In this document: one piece after another, positions 22,676 to 34,667 of the stretch | How positions within the stretch are numbered: position 1 is the stretch's first letter | Layout of the letters: every line of letters begins with the position of its first letter | DNA from: Yamagishiella unicocca | Lineage: Eukaryota; Chlorophyta; Chlorophyceae; Chlamydomonadales; Volvocaceae | DNA length: 64,000 nucleotides | Direction of reading: 5' to 3' | NCBI GenBank assembly: GCA_003116995.1 | Contig: BDSL01000026.1 | Location: 558,001 to 622,000, forward strand | The notes under the pieces: generated by a model | What the model was told of the DNA's origin: nothing | What the model saw: the letters and a program-made list of their open reading frames with translations, nothing else | Databases searched by the model: none | Position numbers and translations under genes: made by a program

Positions 22676-25600
22676 CTGCACTCTCGTACGTCTTGTAGAC
22701 GTCGGGCAGGTGGCGCTCCATCCACCTCGCCCGGTCCGAGATCAAGGGCTGGTCACTGACGGTGGCCTGCAGGACAAAGAAATTGGTTTTCGCGAACCTC
22801 CTTAATTTGCAAACCAGGGCATCACCTGAGCTCCTCATTTGAGCTGCAGGCTACTGAGCTATGTCTGCAGACGGCCACTGCGTGCTGCAGGCCGCCACAA
22901 GGACGTCAGCCGGTACACCAACCACACCAAATCATCGGGAGCTAGCTGAGCCCCAGGCCCAGGAGAGCCAGGAGCCTCACTGGCCATTGCTCCCTAGGTC
23001 GCGATAATGCGGCCAGTGTAGTAACTGTTACAGTGGGTTCCAGACCAGAAGGTATAACCATCGGGCACATCGCCTGACACTGAAGGAGATGAAAGAGATA
23101 GAAACTGAACTGCACCGGAACAAAGGCAAACCACCACAACACCAGCCGACAGTCCGGAGGCAAAACAGCAGCAGCCAGCACCCCAGGGGGAATTTGCGCT
23201 AGAGGCTCCCCTATCAGGAACCGACCACCAACCAACCTAGCAGACCAGCAACCGACGAGCCAGTGGTTCCTCACAAGGATCATAAGGCGTACATGTACGT
23301 ACTCCATGGCGAACACCTATCATGTCGCAAGCGGGCCCACCGGGGGCTCGCTCGGCAGGCCAAGAGAATTCGACGTGCGGACGCGAGGCAGCTCACGGGC
23401 GTACGGCATCCTGAATATCTTACCTTCGATGTACGGTCCTTTTCTAACACTGCAGCAGCTAGACCCTTATGGAAGCGCACCACGAATTCGGGGTTGTAGC
23501 AGGCGCGGGCCGCCAGGTGCAGGCCAATGACGTCGGCTTCGTGCTCGCGGCTACATAGCATCACAAGGTAAGGAAAGGTAGGTCCTTCAGCGTCATCAAC
23601 GTATGAGTGATTGCCGCATGCAGCCAAGCAGACTGCCCAAACAATCAAGCTGGTTGGTTACCTTCGAGAAAACGTCAGGGATGACACGGGGGACAAGGTT
23701 GTCACCGCCAGCCAGACGGCCTCTAGGAACACTAGGAAGTTTAAATGAGTTGGCACGGGAATGTAGAAGAAAGTGCCGACAATTAAGTCGTCCACCTGCA
23801 AACGCATTGCACGCGAAGGCGTGCTTAGCACTGACAGTGGATGGATCGAGCCGCAACGATTAATGCAAAAGGCAGGACTACCAGATATTGCAGGTGGCCA
23901 GCGATAAGGGCGTCAATCTGCATTCGCACGTTAAGCAAAGCCGTCCTCAGCAATGACCTTGCGTAGACCACCACTACATGGCCATAGTGAGCCACCCCAA
24001 TCGGTCGGAACGGAGCGCATACACGACAATCCCATGCATACACAAGCAGGAATGATGGTGATATCTACCAACCGGCGACAAGGTCGGCAGCGATGGCAGG
24101 ACGTTGGTGTGCGGCCCGACGCACCAGACGCGGTCCGTTAGCCGCTGATGAGTCACGCAAACTGGGGCAAGGAAGCGGCTGCCGCTATGTTAAGTCCGCG
24201 GGCCTGCGCCCTGTTACCGTACGTACCCCGTGCCTGGCCAGTACGTGGCCAGCCTCATGTCCCAGCAACCACGCCAAGTAGTCATCGTTATCGTTGTCCC
24301 TCATCATGTCCATCACGTGCGCGCTCACCACCACCTGCGATCGGGGACATCGGCGCCCTTCCCATGACCTGCACGTACTGACCAGTGGGCTATTGGACGC
24401 AGTTTGGTTCCAGTACGTAGGCGGCTAGCTATGCTACAGGGTATACGTACAGTCGTACACTCACCGGGATTACCTGCTGGTAGTCATTGGGGACGCCCCT
24501 CCCCCCCGTGAATGCATTCACGCATCCTACCTAGTGCTACAGGCCCCGCTGCTCATGCAGGCGTTACGTATGTAGTTGCCAGCAGGCAAGCGTCTGCCGA
24601 GCTGCTGGCTCGCTGATACCTCCGGCGGAAGGCTGGCCACCTCCGGCGGAAGGCTGGCCACCTCCGGCGTCTCACCTTGCCAAGCCCATAGGTGCAGGCA
24701 CTGTACGAGGCCGTGGGTTCCCGGACGACGATGAACTCCCACTCCATGTCCTTCACGTGCCCGTAGCTCCCACCACCGGCGCCGTCCGCCGCGGCCGCTG
24801 CAATCCGCTTGCCGACCCGCTGCACGCGCTTCACGTACGGGTGCCACTCGGGCAGCAACCTGCCCTCGGCCTCGGCCTTCTCCTTGAACTGCGTCCGGTA
24901 TAAGCAAGGGGCGCATGCAAGGGTACGCACGGCTGAGGCAAGGCGGTGAGCTAGCCAGCCGTGGTAATAAGCAGTGTTACAAGCTGCGGTTGAAGGGACT
25001 GGCGGGCAGTTGCACATATACAGCGGGATGCAGACTGCCGACACGCGGCGTGAGACAACAAGTTCTACCTCTTGGTGTGGAACCCACTGTAACCGTTACA
25101 ACAACAAGGATGAATCGATGTGAAAGGGTTACAAGGACCCAAAGTCCAAAAGTTTCCCCGTCCATCCACCCGCCGCTGGACCAGACGTTAGTAACTACCC
25201 AAGTATGGCGTATTTAATCGCTTCTGTTTCTGAACATAGGCACTCTCCCTTTCTTGCTTCGTGTTAAGACCCGCTGTGCAGTCGTGTGCAGTCGTGCGTA
25301 CCGAATTCATAGAAGGCACCCGGGCACGTTCTGATCAATAGGTTGCTTGCAGGTTATCGGGTAGCAAGACGAGGCGTAATGCCCCCCGGATGTTTCGTCT
25401 TCTACTACCTACTACCTGTACCTGTGGAACCCACACATAGCATCTGGTTACGTATGTACGCAGCAATCCCGGGGAACAGCCAGGGGGCGGGCACGAATCA
25501 CCCGGCCCCTGGCCGTAGAGCTCAGGGTGCTTTCATCCCTTCAGGGAGAACCTCGTCACGGCATCGACTTATGGATGACTTGAAACTCAAGAGGCTGCAG

Positions 25601-27096
25601 CAACAGCAATCTTGCTGGCACGCCATCGCCGGAATAACTCACCTCCGCAAAGGCAGTCTTACAAGTATCCTTCAGGATCCCGTCCACTTCGCCCTGCAGA
25701 CGAACCACGTGGAGCCGCCCGGTGTACGGCACGGTCTCCAAGTAGGGGGCACCGGTCGTCTTTTGCAAATGGATGAACCGGACCGTACCGTACGCGCACA
25801 TAAGCATCATGCCTAAGATCCTGCGGGGAGCAAAGGAAGGTCCATATGCAGGCAATGCACAAAGAAATACTTCGTTGAAGGACGACATAAACAACGGCGC
25901 ATGAGGCAGACTTTGGAACCCACTGTAACAGTTACTACTATGCATGCTGTGATAATCCCATCTCGCAATTTGCAGCAGTATTACTACGCATGCGCCCACT
26001 GTAGCAGTTATTACTACTGCTGCTCTGCAGTCATAACTACACCTACAGGCGCTGTGCCCGGTGGTCCTGCCTTTTGGTCTGGAGTCATTACTGTAACAAC
26101 TACTACTACTGAACACTACTGACGACTACCAGTGGCTTTGTCGCCATTGGTGCGGTGCGACTGGGTTTCTGTCTCTTTCATCGTCTCTGTCTCTTTCGTC
26201 GTTTCTTTCTCTTTCGTCGTTTCTGTCTCTTTCGTCATTTCCGTCTCGTTCGTCTCCTGTTCTGTCCGGCGATATGCCCAGTAGTTAGGTGAGTGGTTCT
26301 GCCTTTGGTCTGGAGCCCACCGACTATAACAAGTACTGCTACCGATGGCTTAACCTTTCCTCATTCGCATTTGGATACGCACAAACAAAATATATTGGAT
26401 AGTCCATAACCATGCTTGCATGTCCCGTATGCTTGCTTATGGCCAACGCACCTACCAGTAAAAAAGGATAAGACGCAGGTCGTCCGCTTCGAACACGCCA
26501 GCGCCACCGCGACCGGATGACTTGTGCTTCTGCTTCTGATTCTGCTTCTCCAGCTCCTGCTCCTGCTGCCCTAGCTCCTGCTTCTGCTTTCCATGCGACT
26601 CAGCCGATGCCTGAATTTGCAACCCATGTCGCTGTGCTTGATCTTCGGCTCCAGCCACCAGCGTTTGGGACGGTGCCGTCGCTACTGCGCAAAAGCCACG
26701 AGAGCCGAAGGTGCTGAATGCGCCTGAAGGGCTGATCCTCAGTAGTGCGTGGTTGAGGGCCGCCGAAAGCAGCGGAGGCAACGGCGCGATGCGCCCCGCT
26801 GCTGGCGCCCAGGGAGGCGAGGCGGCACTAGCAGCAGCCCACGAAGTGTTTTTGCTGGAGTAACGACCTGAGGCCGCAGCCGGCAGTGCGCCTACGGTGG
26901 TCGAGGCGTTGGTGCTACAGAACGTATACTGGTAGCTAACCAGCCCACCCTGGTGCTGCTGGCGCCGGTACGTGAGGGCAGCATGTACCAGCAGCCGCCG
27001 CGATGCCGATAACAATGTCCCTGCCGGCCCGCCAGCGGCTATGATTGCTGGGCCAGCTGCTTGTGCCATTATTATCTTCAAAGCAGCCCTCTCCAT
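22676..27096 (-). CDS. OMA1: OMA1-like M48 metallopeptidase, copy B (zinc motif intact)
   Basis: Exons: 26456-27096, 25643-25820, 24676-24888, 24227-24334, 23662-23795, 23424-23550, 22676-22766; about 497 aa before the unresolved last residues. Exons 2, 3, 5 and 7 have exactly the same lengths as in copy A (178, 213, 134 and 91 nt). The N-terminus MERAALKIIMAQAAGPAI resembles a targeting peptide. A membrane segment in exon 2 (GMMLMCAYGTVRF) precedes PYTGRLHVV. The active site is GHEAGHVLARH (HEAGH at 370-374) and the downstream motif REHEADVIG (HEAD at 428-431) is intact. C-terminal SDRARWMERHLPDVY follows. Exon 6 has an extra KGLAAAVLEKD stretch. After exon 7 a possible eighth exon lies near 22520 (acceptor ATACAG), but its frame is ambiguous. 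A plausible active peptidase. Confidence 0.8.
23015..23266 (-). mobile_element. SINE-like dispersed element in intron 6 of copy B
   Basis: Reverse-oriented copy of the family at 28238-28649. The shared 3' end (GTAACTGTTACAGTGGGTTC on the plus strand) starts near 23022. It extends through the complement of TTCCTGATAGGGGAGCC to about 23266. It lies between exons 6 and 7 of copy B. Confidence 0.75.
24616..24669. repeat. 21-bp tandem repeat in intron 3 of copy B
   Basis: About 2.5 copies of ACCTCCGGCGGAAGGCTGGCC follow one another directly downstream of the exon 3 donor (minus strand). Confidence 0.75.
26160..26265. repeat. About 20-bp pyrimidine-rich repeat
   Basis: Five imperfect copies of TTTCTGTCTCTTTCGTCG-like units lie in the intron between exons 1 and 2 of copy B. 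The same motif occurs once inside the dispersed element, so this probably arose by local amplification of one element copy. Confidence 0.65.
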
Positions 27097-28237
27097 CTTT
27101 CACTGCGGGGCCCGCAGGCGGCTAGGAACAGGTCAAGTTAGGTAGCTGGGGAGTCGATTCAGGTCCGTTGGAACTGAGGCAGCAGACACGGAAGCCAGCT
27201 CCTCCTTTGGCCAAGTTGGAGTGTAAATAGAATGCATATTGCGGTTCGATGATGCATCCGAGCGGATCTACCCTGCCTGGCGCCTCGACAGTGCCTCGGC
27301 ACTGCAAGCGGCTGTTGCTGTGTCGGCCAGTGTCGGTTGGGTATAAGATGTTGCGGCGGCCATCCTTGGATCCTAACCTCACCTGCTGGCTTCTATGTTA
27401 TTTTCACGTAGAAGCGTTGCCTTGGCTGGCCCCGAGTACAGCCTCGGCGGTATGACGCGTTAGGCTAGCGGTCACCAGCACCGCGTGGCTTGTTGGCTCA
27501 GCTATCCAACAAATTATGCTGTAAAAGCAAATAAATCAACCACCGATGCACTGTAGGTTGAACGAGAGTTGACATGGGACGCGACGTTTCCCGAGCTCCG
27601 GAACCGACGCGAACCGACGCTGCCAAAAAGGGGCCGCAACGAGCCAATGGCATGCAACTCCTTGACAACCGTCCAAAGCAGCTGCATGGGCTCTCCGTCT
27701 TCGCTGATCGGTAGTACTGGGTACATGCCTCCTCGTCATCGATCGACCATCAGTCAGGGTATCGTTTCACGTGCAAGTACCTATATCCTCAGGGCGTTGC
27801 GTCCGTTGTTGGACATCAAACAACGCGTATTGCGCAATGATATTTTCCATATACTCACCCAGCGTCATATGTATCAATGTTAATCGCCCGCGGCCTCAAC
27901 GGCAGTCCAGCAGCCACCGGAACAACCCCTAACATTAAGTTCTGAGTCTGTTCGTGTACGAACATAAACCAGCATAACAAGCACTACTGTAATTAAAGTA
28001 TCAAGTTAACGCATATCTGTGAAATGATTGTACCGGTAGGTTCGGCTAGTTCGCCCAGTTCGCCTGCATGCATAGGAAGCTGTTCAATGCGACGCTTTCC
28101 GGTACTCCGAAGCCAAGACCGGCCCTGACTGGCAGGGAATGGCAGTGCGCACGTGCAGACGCAGCGACAAGTTCCCACGTCCTGCTGTTCGTGAAGCAAT
28201 GGCCCCTTGTCCTGTCTGCTGCCTGACAGGAATGCGG

Positions 28238-28649
28238 AGGTACTGGTGGATTCCTGATCGGCCCGGGTTGTCTTGGGGAGCGGGGTCTCCCGTGCTTCAT
28301 ACTCTCTGGCTATATAGGCGTGTTGAGCCCTGCGAGGGGTCCGTGCCTTATGGGATGAGAGGTGGCGGGTTCCGATGTTTGCATCGTTGCGGCGCTTCAC
28401 TGGTTCGTCGGGTGATGGGCTGTTAGGTTGGTTGGTGGCCAGTTCCTGATAGGGGAGCCTCTAGTGCAAATTCCCCCTGGGGTGCTGGCTGCTGCTCTGT
28501 ATGCCTATGGCCTGTCAACTTGGTGTTCTGGTGGTTTGCCTTTGTTTCGGTGCATGTCGGTATTTGTTTCCTCCGTCTTGTTCAGTGTCAGGCGATGCGC
28601 CCGATGGTTCTACCTCTTGGTCTGGAACCCACTGTAACCGTTACAACAA
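28238..28649 (+). mobile_element. SINE-like element, longest copy, with 9-bp target-site duplication
   Basis: A 412-bp insertion is bounded by direct repeats GGAATGCGG at 28229-28237 and 28650-28658. The matching spacer of copy D has an empty site: around 34619 it reads CAGGAATGCGGCTGCCCGTG without interruption. The right end is CACTGTAACCGTTACAACAA, an AAC-type simple tail shared by most copies. There is no open reading frame of note. Other copies share this right end but begin at different points, as expected of 5'-truncated retroelements. No tRNA-like promoter boxes were convincingly found, so it may be a SINE or the 3' part of a LINE. Confidence 0.8.
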
Positions 28650-29340
28650 GGAATGCGGCTGCCCGTGTGCAAGGGAGGTACATATGGAGGCCTATCACTG
28701 ACGACCTGCTGCTACATTTTCGTGCGTGTACCATCCAGCACGGGCTGGATTAGGGGGCTCGGGAAGACGTGCCACACCCTGACCGTAACAAACCGATTAG
28801 GGCACTACGTCCACTGTAACCCACTGTAACCGTTACAACAACTACGTCCGTCTACTTAAGGTTGAATCCAACAAGACGCGAGCAATCATTAATATGCGTA
28901 TGCCGGCTAGCGTATGGACCTGAAAAGAAAAGGCAGTAAATCAATGGGCTATGTAAACCCAAGAAAACATGGCCACTCTCGGCATCCCCACCAAACGTAC
29001 GGCCTGGATTCTCGAAGCAAAACTCAGATGCAGACGTAAGGCCCACAATGCCAGTCATACCCCTAAAATACGCCTAAAAGACGCAACCAGCCAGCATACA
29101 GCCATGAGCACCGAAGGCATTGCAATGCATGCCTCCAGCCCGTGTTAACCTCCTTCCTCGCTCCCCCCTTGCTCCAAACCAGCAAATGCCAACCCAAGCC
29201 AACTCCCTTGTCATTGAACGGCACCCAGGGGTTCATGTTGGCGGGAGAAACACCGCCATGATGCTATGTACATACAGTTAATGTACAACATTATGCGGCC
29301 ACAACAATGAATACAGGTACTGGCCGCCAATACCGCCGAT

Positions 29341-29413
29341 CCAGTGTCAGGCGATGCGCCCAATGGCTGTACCTTCTGGTCTGGAACCCACTGTACCGGT
29401 AACAGTTACTACC
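29341..29413 (+). mobile_element. Short dispersed-element copy at the 3' end of copy C
   Basis: It starts CAGTGTCAGGCGATGCGCCC and ends near GGTAACAGTTACTACC. It is the counterpart of the copy at 22247-22318, judged by the shared internal bases and shared left flank. Confidence 0.7.
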
Positions 29414-29443
29414 AAGGTTGAGGCTGTTTCAAGGGCCCAAAGT

Positions 29444-32400
29444 TCACAGGCTCGTGTAACGGGCTAATAACAGCCGTAACGTATCCAATCCAAGAATTTC
29501 GAGGTTGTAGCCAGCGCGGGCCGCCAGGATCGTGCCGATGATGGATGCCTCCTTCTCCCGGCTGCATGGCGCGGCAAGTACTCGGTTCCTCAGTGTCGCC
29601 AACGTACGAGTGAAATGTTTGCGCATGTAGCAAAGCAAGCCCTTCAGACCATTCAGCTGGTCGCTGACGTACCTCTCGCAAAACGTCAGGGGCGTCACTG
29701 GGGACCAGGTAGTCACCGCCAGCCGGAGGGTCTCCCAGAACACCAGGAAGGTCAAGTGAGTTGGCACCGGCAAGTAGAAGAACGCATCAACAGCCAGATC
29801 GTCCATCTGTAGAAGCGTGCAAAGCGAAGGCTCGTCCTTAGCAGAGACAATGAATAGTTCGGGAAAGATTTTCTGAAATAGGTCCAGCCGCAAGACCTGC
29901 GTCTTTTGTCTCCGTCAGTGTCAGGTAGGCGATGTGCCCGATGGTTCTGCCTTTTGGTCTGGAAGCCACTGTAACATGTACTACTACCGTTTAAGGCGGC
30001 TGCTTCAAAGACGTCGGAGGGTACCGTATCTCCCCTGGTTGTTGTTGTAACGGTTACAGTGGGTCCCTGGTGTCGTTTTGCGAGATCGTGTGATATGGCG
30101 TGGGGTAGTGGAATTTTGGTCCATATGGCGTGGGGTAGTGGAATTTTGGTCCCGTTTTTTCCGGGATTATGCGGCACTGCTGGGGCCCCGAACGAGGGGT
30201 TGGTCCTTAACACCCTTTGTAACCGTTATAACAAAAAAAACCTCTGTTGCGGGTTGTTCAGGGCCGTCTAGTGTGTGCTGACCCGGCGCCCGGTCGTGAA
30301 GGGTCGGATTAGATCCCGGTTGGCCGGTGCTCCTGCAGGACCTCCCTTTTTAATCCTCGTTATTTCGGGCTGGGTCCTGGCCCGTTGCGGACGGAATTTT
30401 CTTATGGGGGATATTGCCCGGCTTCTTGAGGCGCTCTTCTGGTTGCTCTGGTCGAGGGGCTGCTTGAGCCGCAGTTGGTGTAATAAGTGTTACAGCAGTG
30501 TACTGCTGGTAGGGCGGCCTTTGGGGCTACTTCCCCCTGGGTGACTACTACTAGGTCTGGAGCCCACTGTAACAAGTACAACAACTACTACGTACTTAGC
30601 ACAACTACAACAAGCGATTTCGCTGGAACGAAGCACCTAGCGGGGATATGGCGGCTGCCTTGAAGGCGTCGGAGGGTGTCTCCCTGGTGCCATTCTGCGG
30701 GACCGTGCGGTTCCGCGTGGGGTAGTTGTTGTAATTGTGGGGTGGTGGAGTGCACGCCACGTTCGCGCATTGGTCGGTGCTCTTTCAGCCGTACGTACAT
30801 ACATACCGGGTGCTTGGCGAGGACGTGGGCCGCCTCACGCCCCAGCAACAACGCCAAGCAGTCGTCTTCTTTAACGTCGATCATTTCGTCCATCACGGCC
30901 GCGTTCACCACCACCTGTGATCATGCACGTTAGCAGCTTTTACCAGGACCGGTACTGCGGTAGGTTCTGACAAATGGTCGCAGCCATTGGGCGCAGTTGA
31001 GCTCAGGCACGTATCGGGCACATACCGACCATCGTACGGTTATACACGCACCTGGTTACAGGCGTCATGCGCGAAATAGCCGGCCCATGGGAATGCATTC
31101 GCGTACTATCGTACTATCGTAGTACAGTCCCATGCCTCATACAAGCGTTACATCGTTGGTAGGAGCGGGTCAATTGATGAATGCTACAGCCGGTTGGTGA
31201 CTGACAGCTCACCTGCCCAAACCCATAGGTGCAGGCATAGTACGCAATCTTGGGGTCCCGGACGACGATGAACTCCCACTCCATGTCCTTCACGTGCTCG
31301 TAGCTCCCACCACCGGCACCGTCCGCCGCGGCCGCTATTATTCTCTTGCCGACCCGCTGCACGCGCTTCACGTACGGGTGCCACTCGGGCAGCAACCTGC
31401 CGTCGGCCTTGGCCTTCTCCTTGAACTGCACCCGGCATCGGCAAGGGGGGCAAGCAAGGGTACGGCTGAGGCCAAGGCGGTTAATGCCCCTGGGCCGTAT
31501 TGCCACATATCAGCAGGATACCGTGAAAAGATTTGCATCATTACGTTGCGGCTTGGTGTCATCGTCCTTCTCCTCCTGCGACACAGCCTCCGGGTGGTAG
31601 TAACTGTTACAGTGGGTTCCAGACCAGAAGGTAGAACCATCGGCAGGCACATCGCCTCCGGGTGTGCTTGCTGCCGGTGGTGCTCTACGCAGGCTACATC
31701 AATGTAGATAAACTTGTCGCAGCCGGGGATGCTACAGACGCGGCGAATTTATTGTCGTAAGTTTGTCTATAGTTTGCAACGTCCGCGCTTGCTTTCGGCC
31801 TTTGGAGACCCATCGGACGCCAGAACCACGGTATATGAATTGGTCATAATCAACGCAAAACAGCATCCATTGCTGAAGTCTGTATAATGACTTCACTATG
31901 TTCGTAGGGCTCGCTCGTCTTCGCGCAGGAGCATACATCGTGTTTCACTATGTGTTGGATGCACTTCACATGTAACTGACTCAGGTTTGGGCCACGGCTG
32001 GCGCGGTCTGGGCCGGTCGACCGAAACCAACCCCTTGGGTCGATCAACCCTCCTGACCCCTCTGTTATGGGGTCAATGTATGCTTTAGGGCGCAAGCTCA
32101 TTAGAAGAATGCATTGGCATTTGAGATCACATAGATACCGTAACCGCGCCTCTGGATTTCAACAACTGACCTCAGCAAATTGAGTCTTACTCCTATCTGC
32201 AAGGTATTCGTCCTCTCCGTCATCCGTTCCAGCTACGTGAAGGCGCCTGGTGTACGGCACTGTCTCCAAGTAGGGTGCCGACGCCTTCTTTCTGCGATGA
32301 CGCATTCCGGCGATTTGGATCCCGAGGACAATCACTGGGGCCTGGAGTCTGCGAGGATTGAACATACGGCCGTTATTTCGTTGCTTGACCACATGGACTA

Positions 32401-33190
32401 CGTACGGCACATGCAACATGAATTGATTGGTCATCACGTACTGGTATCCCGTAGAAGTCCACACAAACACATTCGCGTTTGGAATTGCGCATTCACAAAG
32501 GAGGCTGCTGGTTTTTTGGATCGAGTGAATGCTTGTCATGCATGTTAAATGTGTCGGCAAACGATCAACGCACATGAAGAAAATGAGTAGCCACCAAGGA
32601 GCTCCGAACATGCCGCCACCCCCGCGACCACTCCTGCCGGATGACTCCTGCTTCTGGTTGCGTTGCTCCTGCTCCTGCTTCCCATGCGACTCTGCCGGTG
32701 CTTGCATCTGCGACCCACGTCGCTGTGCTTGATCTTCGGCTCCAGCCATCAGCGTTTGGGACGGTGCAGTCGCTACTGCGCAAAAGCCACGAGAGCCGAA
32801 GGTGCTGAATGCACCTGAAGGGCTGATCCTCAGTAGTGCGTGGTTGAGGGCCGCCGAAGGCAGCGGAGGCAACGGCGCGATGCGCCCCGCTGCTGGCGCC
32901 CAGGGAGGCGAGGCGGCACTAGCAGCGGCCCACGAAGTGTTTTTGCTGGAGGAGTAACGACCCGAGGCCACAATCGGCAGTGCGCCTACAGTAGTCGAGA
33001 CGCTGGTGCTACAGGAAGTATAAGGGTAGCTAAACAGCCCACCCTGGTGCTGCTGGTGCCGGTACGCGAGGGCAGCATGTACCAGCAGCCGCCGCGATGC
33101 CGATAACAATATCCCTGCCGGCCCGCCAGCGGCTATGATTGCTGGGCCAGCTGCTTGTGCCATCATTATCTTCAAAGCAGCCCTCTCCAT
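29444..33190 (-). CDS. OMA1-like M48 homologue, copy C: active-site His lost, C-terminus truncated
   Basis: Exons: 32574-33190, 32171-32348, 31213-31425, 30807-30914, 29673-29806, then 29444-29561 ending in a TGA; 455 aa in one frame. The N-terminal exon (MERAALKIMMAQAAG), the exon 2 membrane segment and the exon 3 region (LLPEWHPYVKRVQRVGKRI) match copies A and B. The zinc motif reads GREAAHVLAKH: the first His of HExxH is Arg at position 362 (codon CGT). The second motif is REKEASIIG instead of REHEADVIG. Exon 6 runs into unrelated sequence (LRLLLARYTSL, then stop) and no counterpart of exon 7 exists before the next repeat. The frame is otherwise open, so it is either a recently decayed gene or an expressed pseudoenzyme. 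Confidence 0.65.
30080..30150. repeat. About 30-bp direct repeat, two copies
   Basis: Two adjacent copies of ATATGGCGTGGGGTAGTGG followed by AATTTTGGTCC, inside intron 4 of copy C. Confidence 0.8.
30330..30585 (+). mobile_element. Diverged SINE-like element in intron 4 of copy C
   Basis: It contains the family landmarks GGTTGCTCTGG, TTCCCCCTGGG and the right end GAGCCCACTGTAACAAGTAC followed by AACAACTACTAC. It is more diverged than the 28238-28649 copy. Confidence 0.55.
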
Positions 33191-33944
33191 CTTTCACTGC
33201 GGGGCCCGCAGGCGGCTAGGAACAGGTCAAGTTAGGCATCTGGAGAGTCGATTAAGGTCCGTTGGAGCCGAGGCAACAGACGCGGAAGCCAGCTCCTCCC
33301 TTGGCCAAGTTGGAGCGTAAATATAATGCATATTGCGCTTCGATGATGCATCCGAGCGGATCTACCCTGCCTGGCGCCTCGACAGTGCCTCGGCACTGCA
33401 AGCGGCTGTTGCTGTGCCGGCCAGTGTCGGTTGGGTAGAAAGCACAAGATGTTGCGGCCATCCTTGGGTACAAGCCTCACCTTCTGGCTGCGAGGTTTTG
33501 AAATATTTCCACGTAGGAATGTTGCCCTGACTGACCCCGAGTACAGCCTTGGCCCTTGGCGGTAGGACAGGGTAGGCGAGCGGTCACCAGCACCGCGTGG
33601 CTTATTGGATCAGCTATCCTACAACCTAGGGTGTAAAAGCAAATAAATACAATTACAGGTGCACTGTAGGTTGAACGAGAGTGGACAGGGGACGCGACGT
33701 TTCTCGAGCTCCGAAACCGACGCTGCCAAAAAGGGCCCACTGGCATGCATCTCCTTGACAACCGTCCAAAACAGCTGCATGGGCTCACCGTCTATGCTGA
33801 TCGGTAGCATTGGTTACATGCCTCCTCGTCATCGACAGTCCGTCAGGGTCTCGGTTTCACGTACAATTACCTGAATCCTCAGGTCGTTGCGTCCGTTGTT
33901 GAGCATCGGTATTAATAACGCGTATTGCGCATTGCTATTTTTGG

Positions 33945-34380
33945 GCGGGGCCCCAGCGCGAAGCGCCTCGGGGGGCCCCGCCCTGTAGGATCGCCTATGT
34001 CCGTCCTTCCTTGCGTCCGTGGAAGTGGCCCAAACATTATAGGACGCCCAACTGTAACCAGATATCAGTAGCCGTATGCATCCTCTATTACACCCTAACC
34101 CTACTTTGGCAACCAAAAATCATATGAAAGAGGACGAGTTTCACTGTCTCCAGGGGGGGGGAGGGCATGGAACAAGGCCGCGGTCAAAGCAACGCCTCTT
34201 GCACTATACTGGAACCCACGGTAACCGTTACAACAACTTCCCTCTATGCAGGTTCCATGTATCTTATAAGTAAAAGATCAAGCCACGGCATTGATATTTC
34301 GTGCTGCACACAAGCAACCGGCCCGTACAGATGCAGAGGGGCCCCGCCCTTTTTCCGGCTTCGAGGAAGCCGACACCCCT
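33945..34380. mobile_element. Inserted block with GGGCGGGGCCCC-type inverted ends
   Basis: The left end starts GGGCGGGGCCCC and a complementary GGGGCCCCGCCC occurs near 33974-33985 and again near 34340-34352. The equivalent position by copy B (about 27850) joins ATATTTTC directly to CATATACTCACCCAGCG. The block is therefore absent there and looks like an insertion. Boundaries are approximate and no target-site duplication is clear. The class is unknown. Confidence 0.4.
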
Positions 34381-34667
34381 CGTCCATATAGTCACCCAGC
34401 GACATATGTACCGATAGGTTCGGCTAGTTCGCCCAGTTCGCCTGCATATATAGGAAGCTGTTCAATGCGACGCTTTCCGATAATCCGAAGCCGAGACTGG
34501 CCCTGACTGGCAGGGAATGGCTGTGCGCACGTGTAAAAGCAGCAACAAATTTTACCACGTCCTGCATGTCCTGCTGTTCGCGAAGCAATGGCCCCTTGTC
34601 CTGTCTGCTGCCTGACAGGAATGCGGCTGCCCGTGTGCAAGGGAGGTATGGAGGCCTATCACTGACG

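Larger units (their letters stand above)
27097..29443. other. Spacer between copies B and C
   Basis: It holds the 5' flank of copy B (similar to those of the other copies) and the 3' flank of copy C. 28850-29230 closely matches 35000-35370. Dispersed element copies lie at 28238-28649, around 28805-28845 and at 29341-29413. No independent gene is seen. Confidence 0.55.

Noticed and set aside
22942..23316. Frames containing GLEPTVTVTT-like peptides, repeated at many places (also near 28501, 31368 and 34747)
   Set aside because: The peptide is only the translation of the 3' end of the dispersed element. It is not a protein family.
28238..28649. tRNA gene or clear tRNA-derived promoter within the dispersed element
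   Set aside because: GGGTTCC-like stretches occur, but no A-box/B-box pair with correct spacing or cloverleaf was found.
29562..33190. Calling copies C and D simple pseudogenes
   Set aside because: C keeps an open frame and splice sites through exon 6 and D through all seven exons despite the active-site change, so decay is not shown. They are kept as coding genes with a stated defect.
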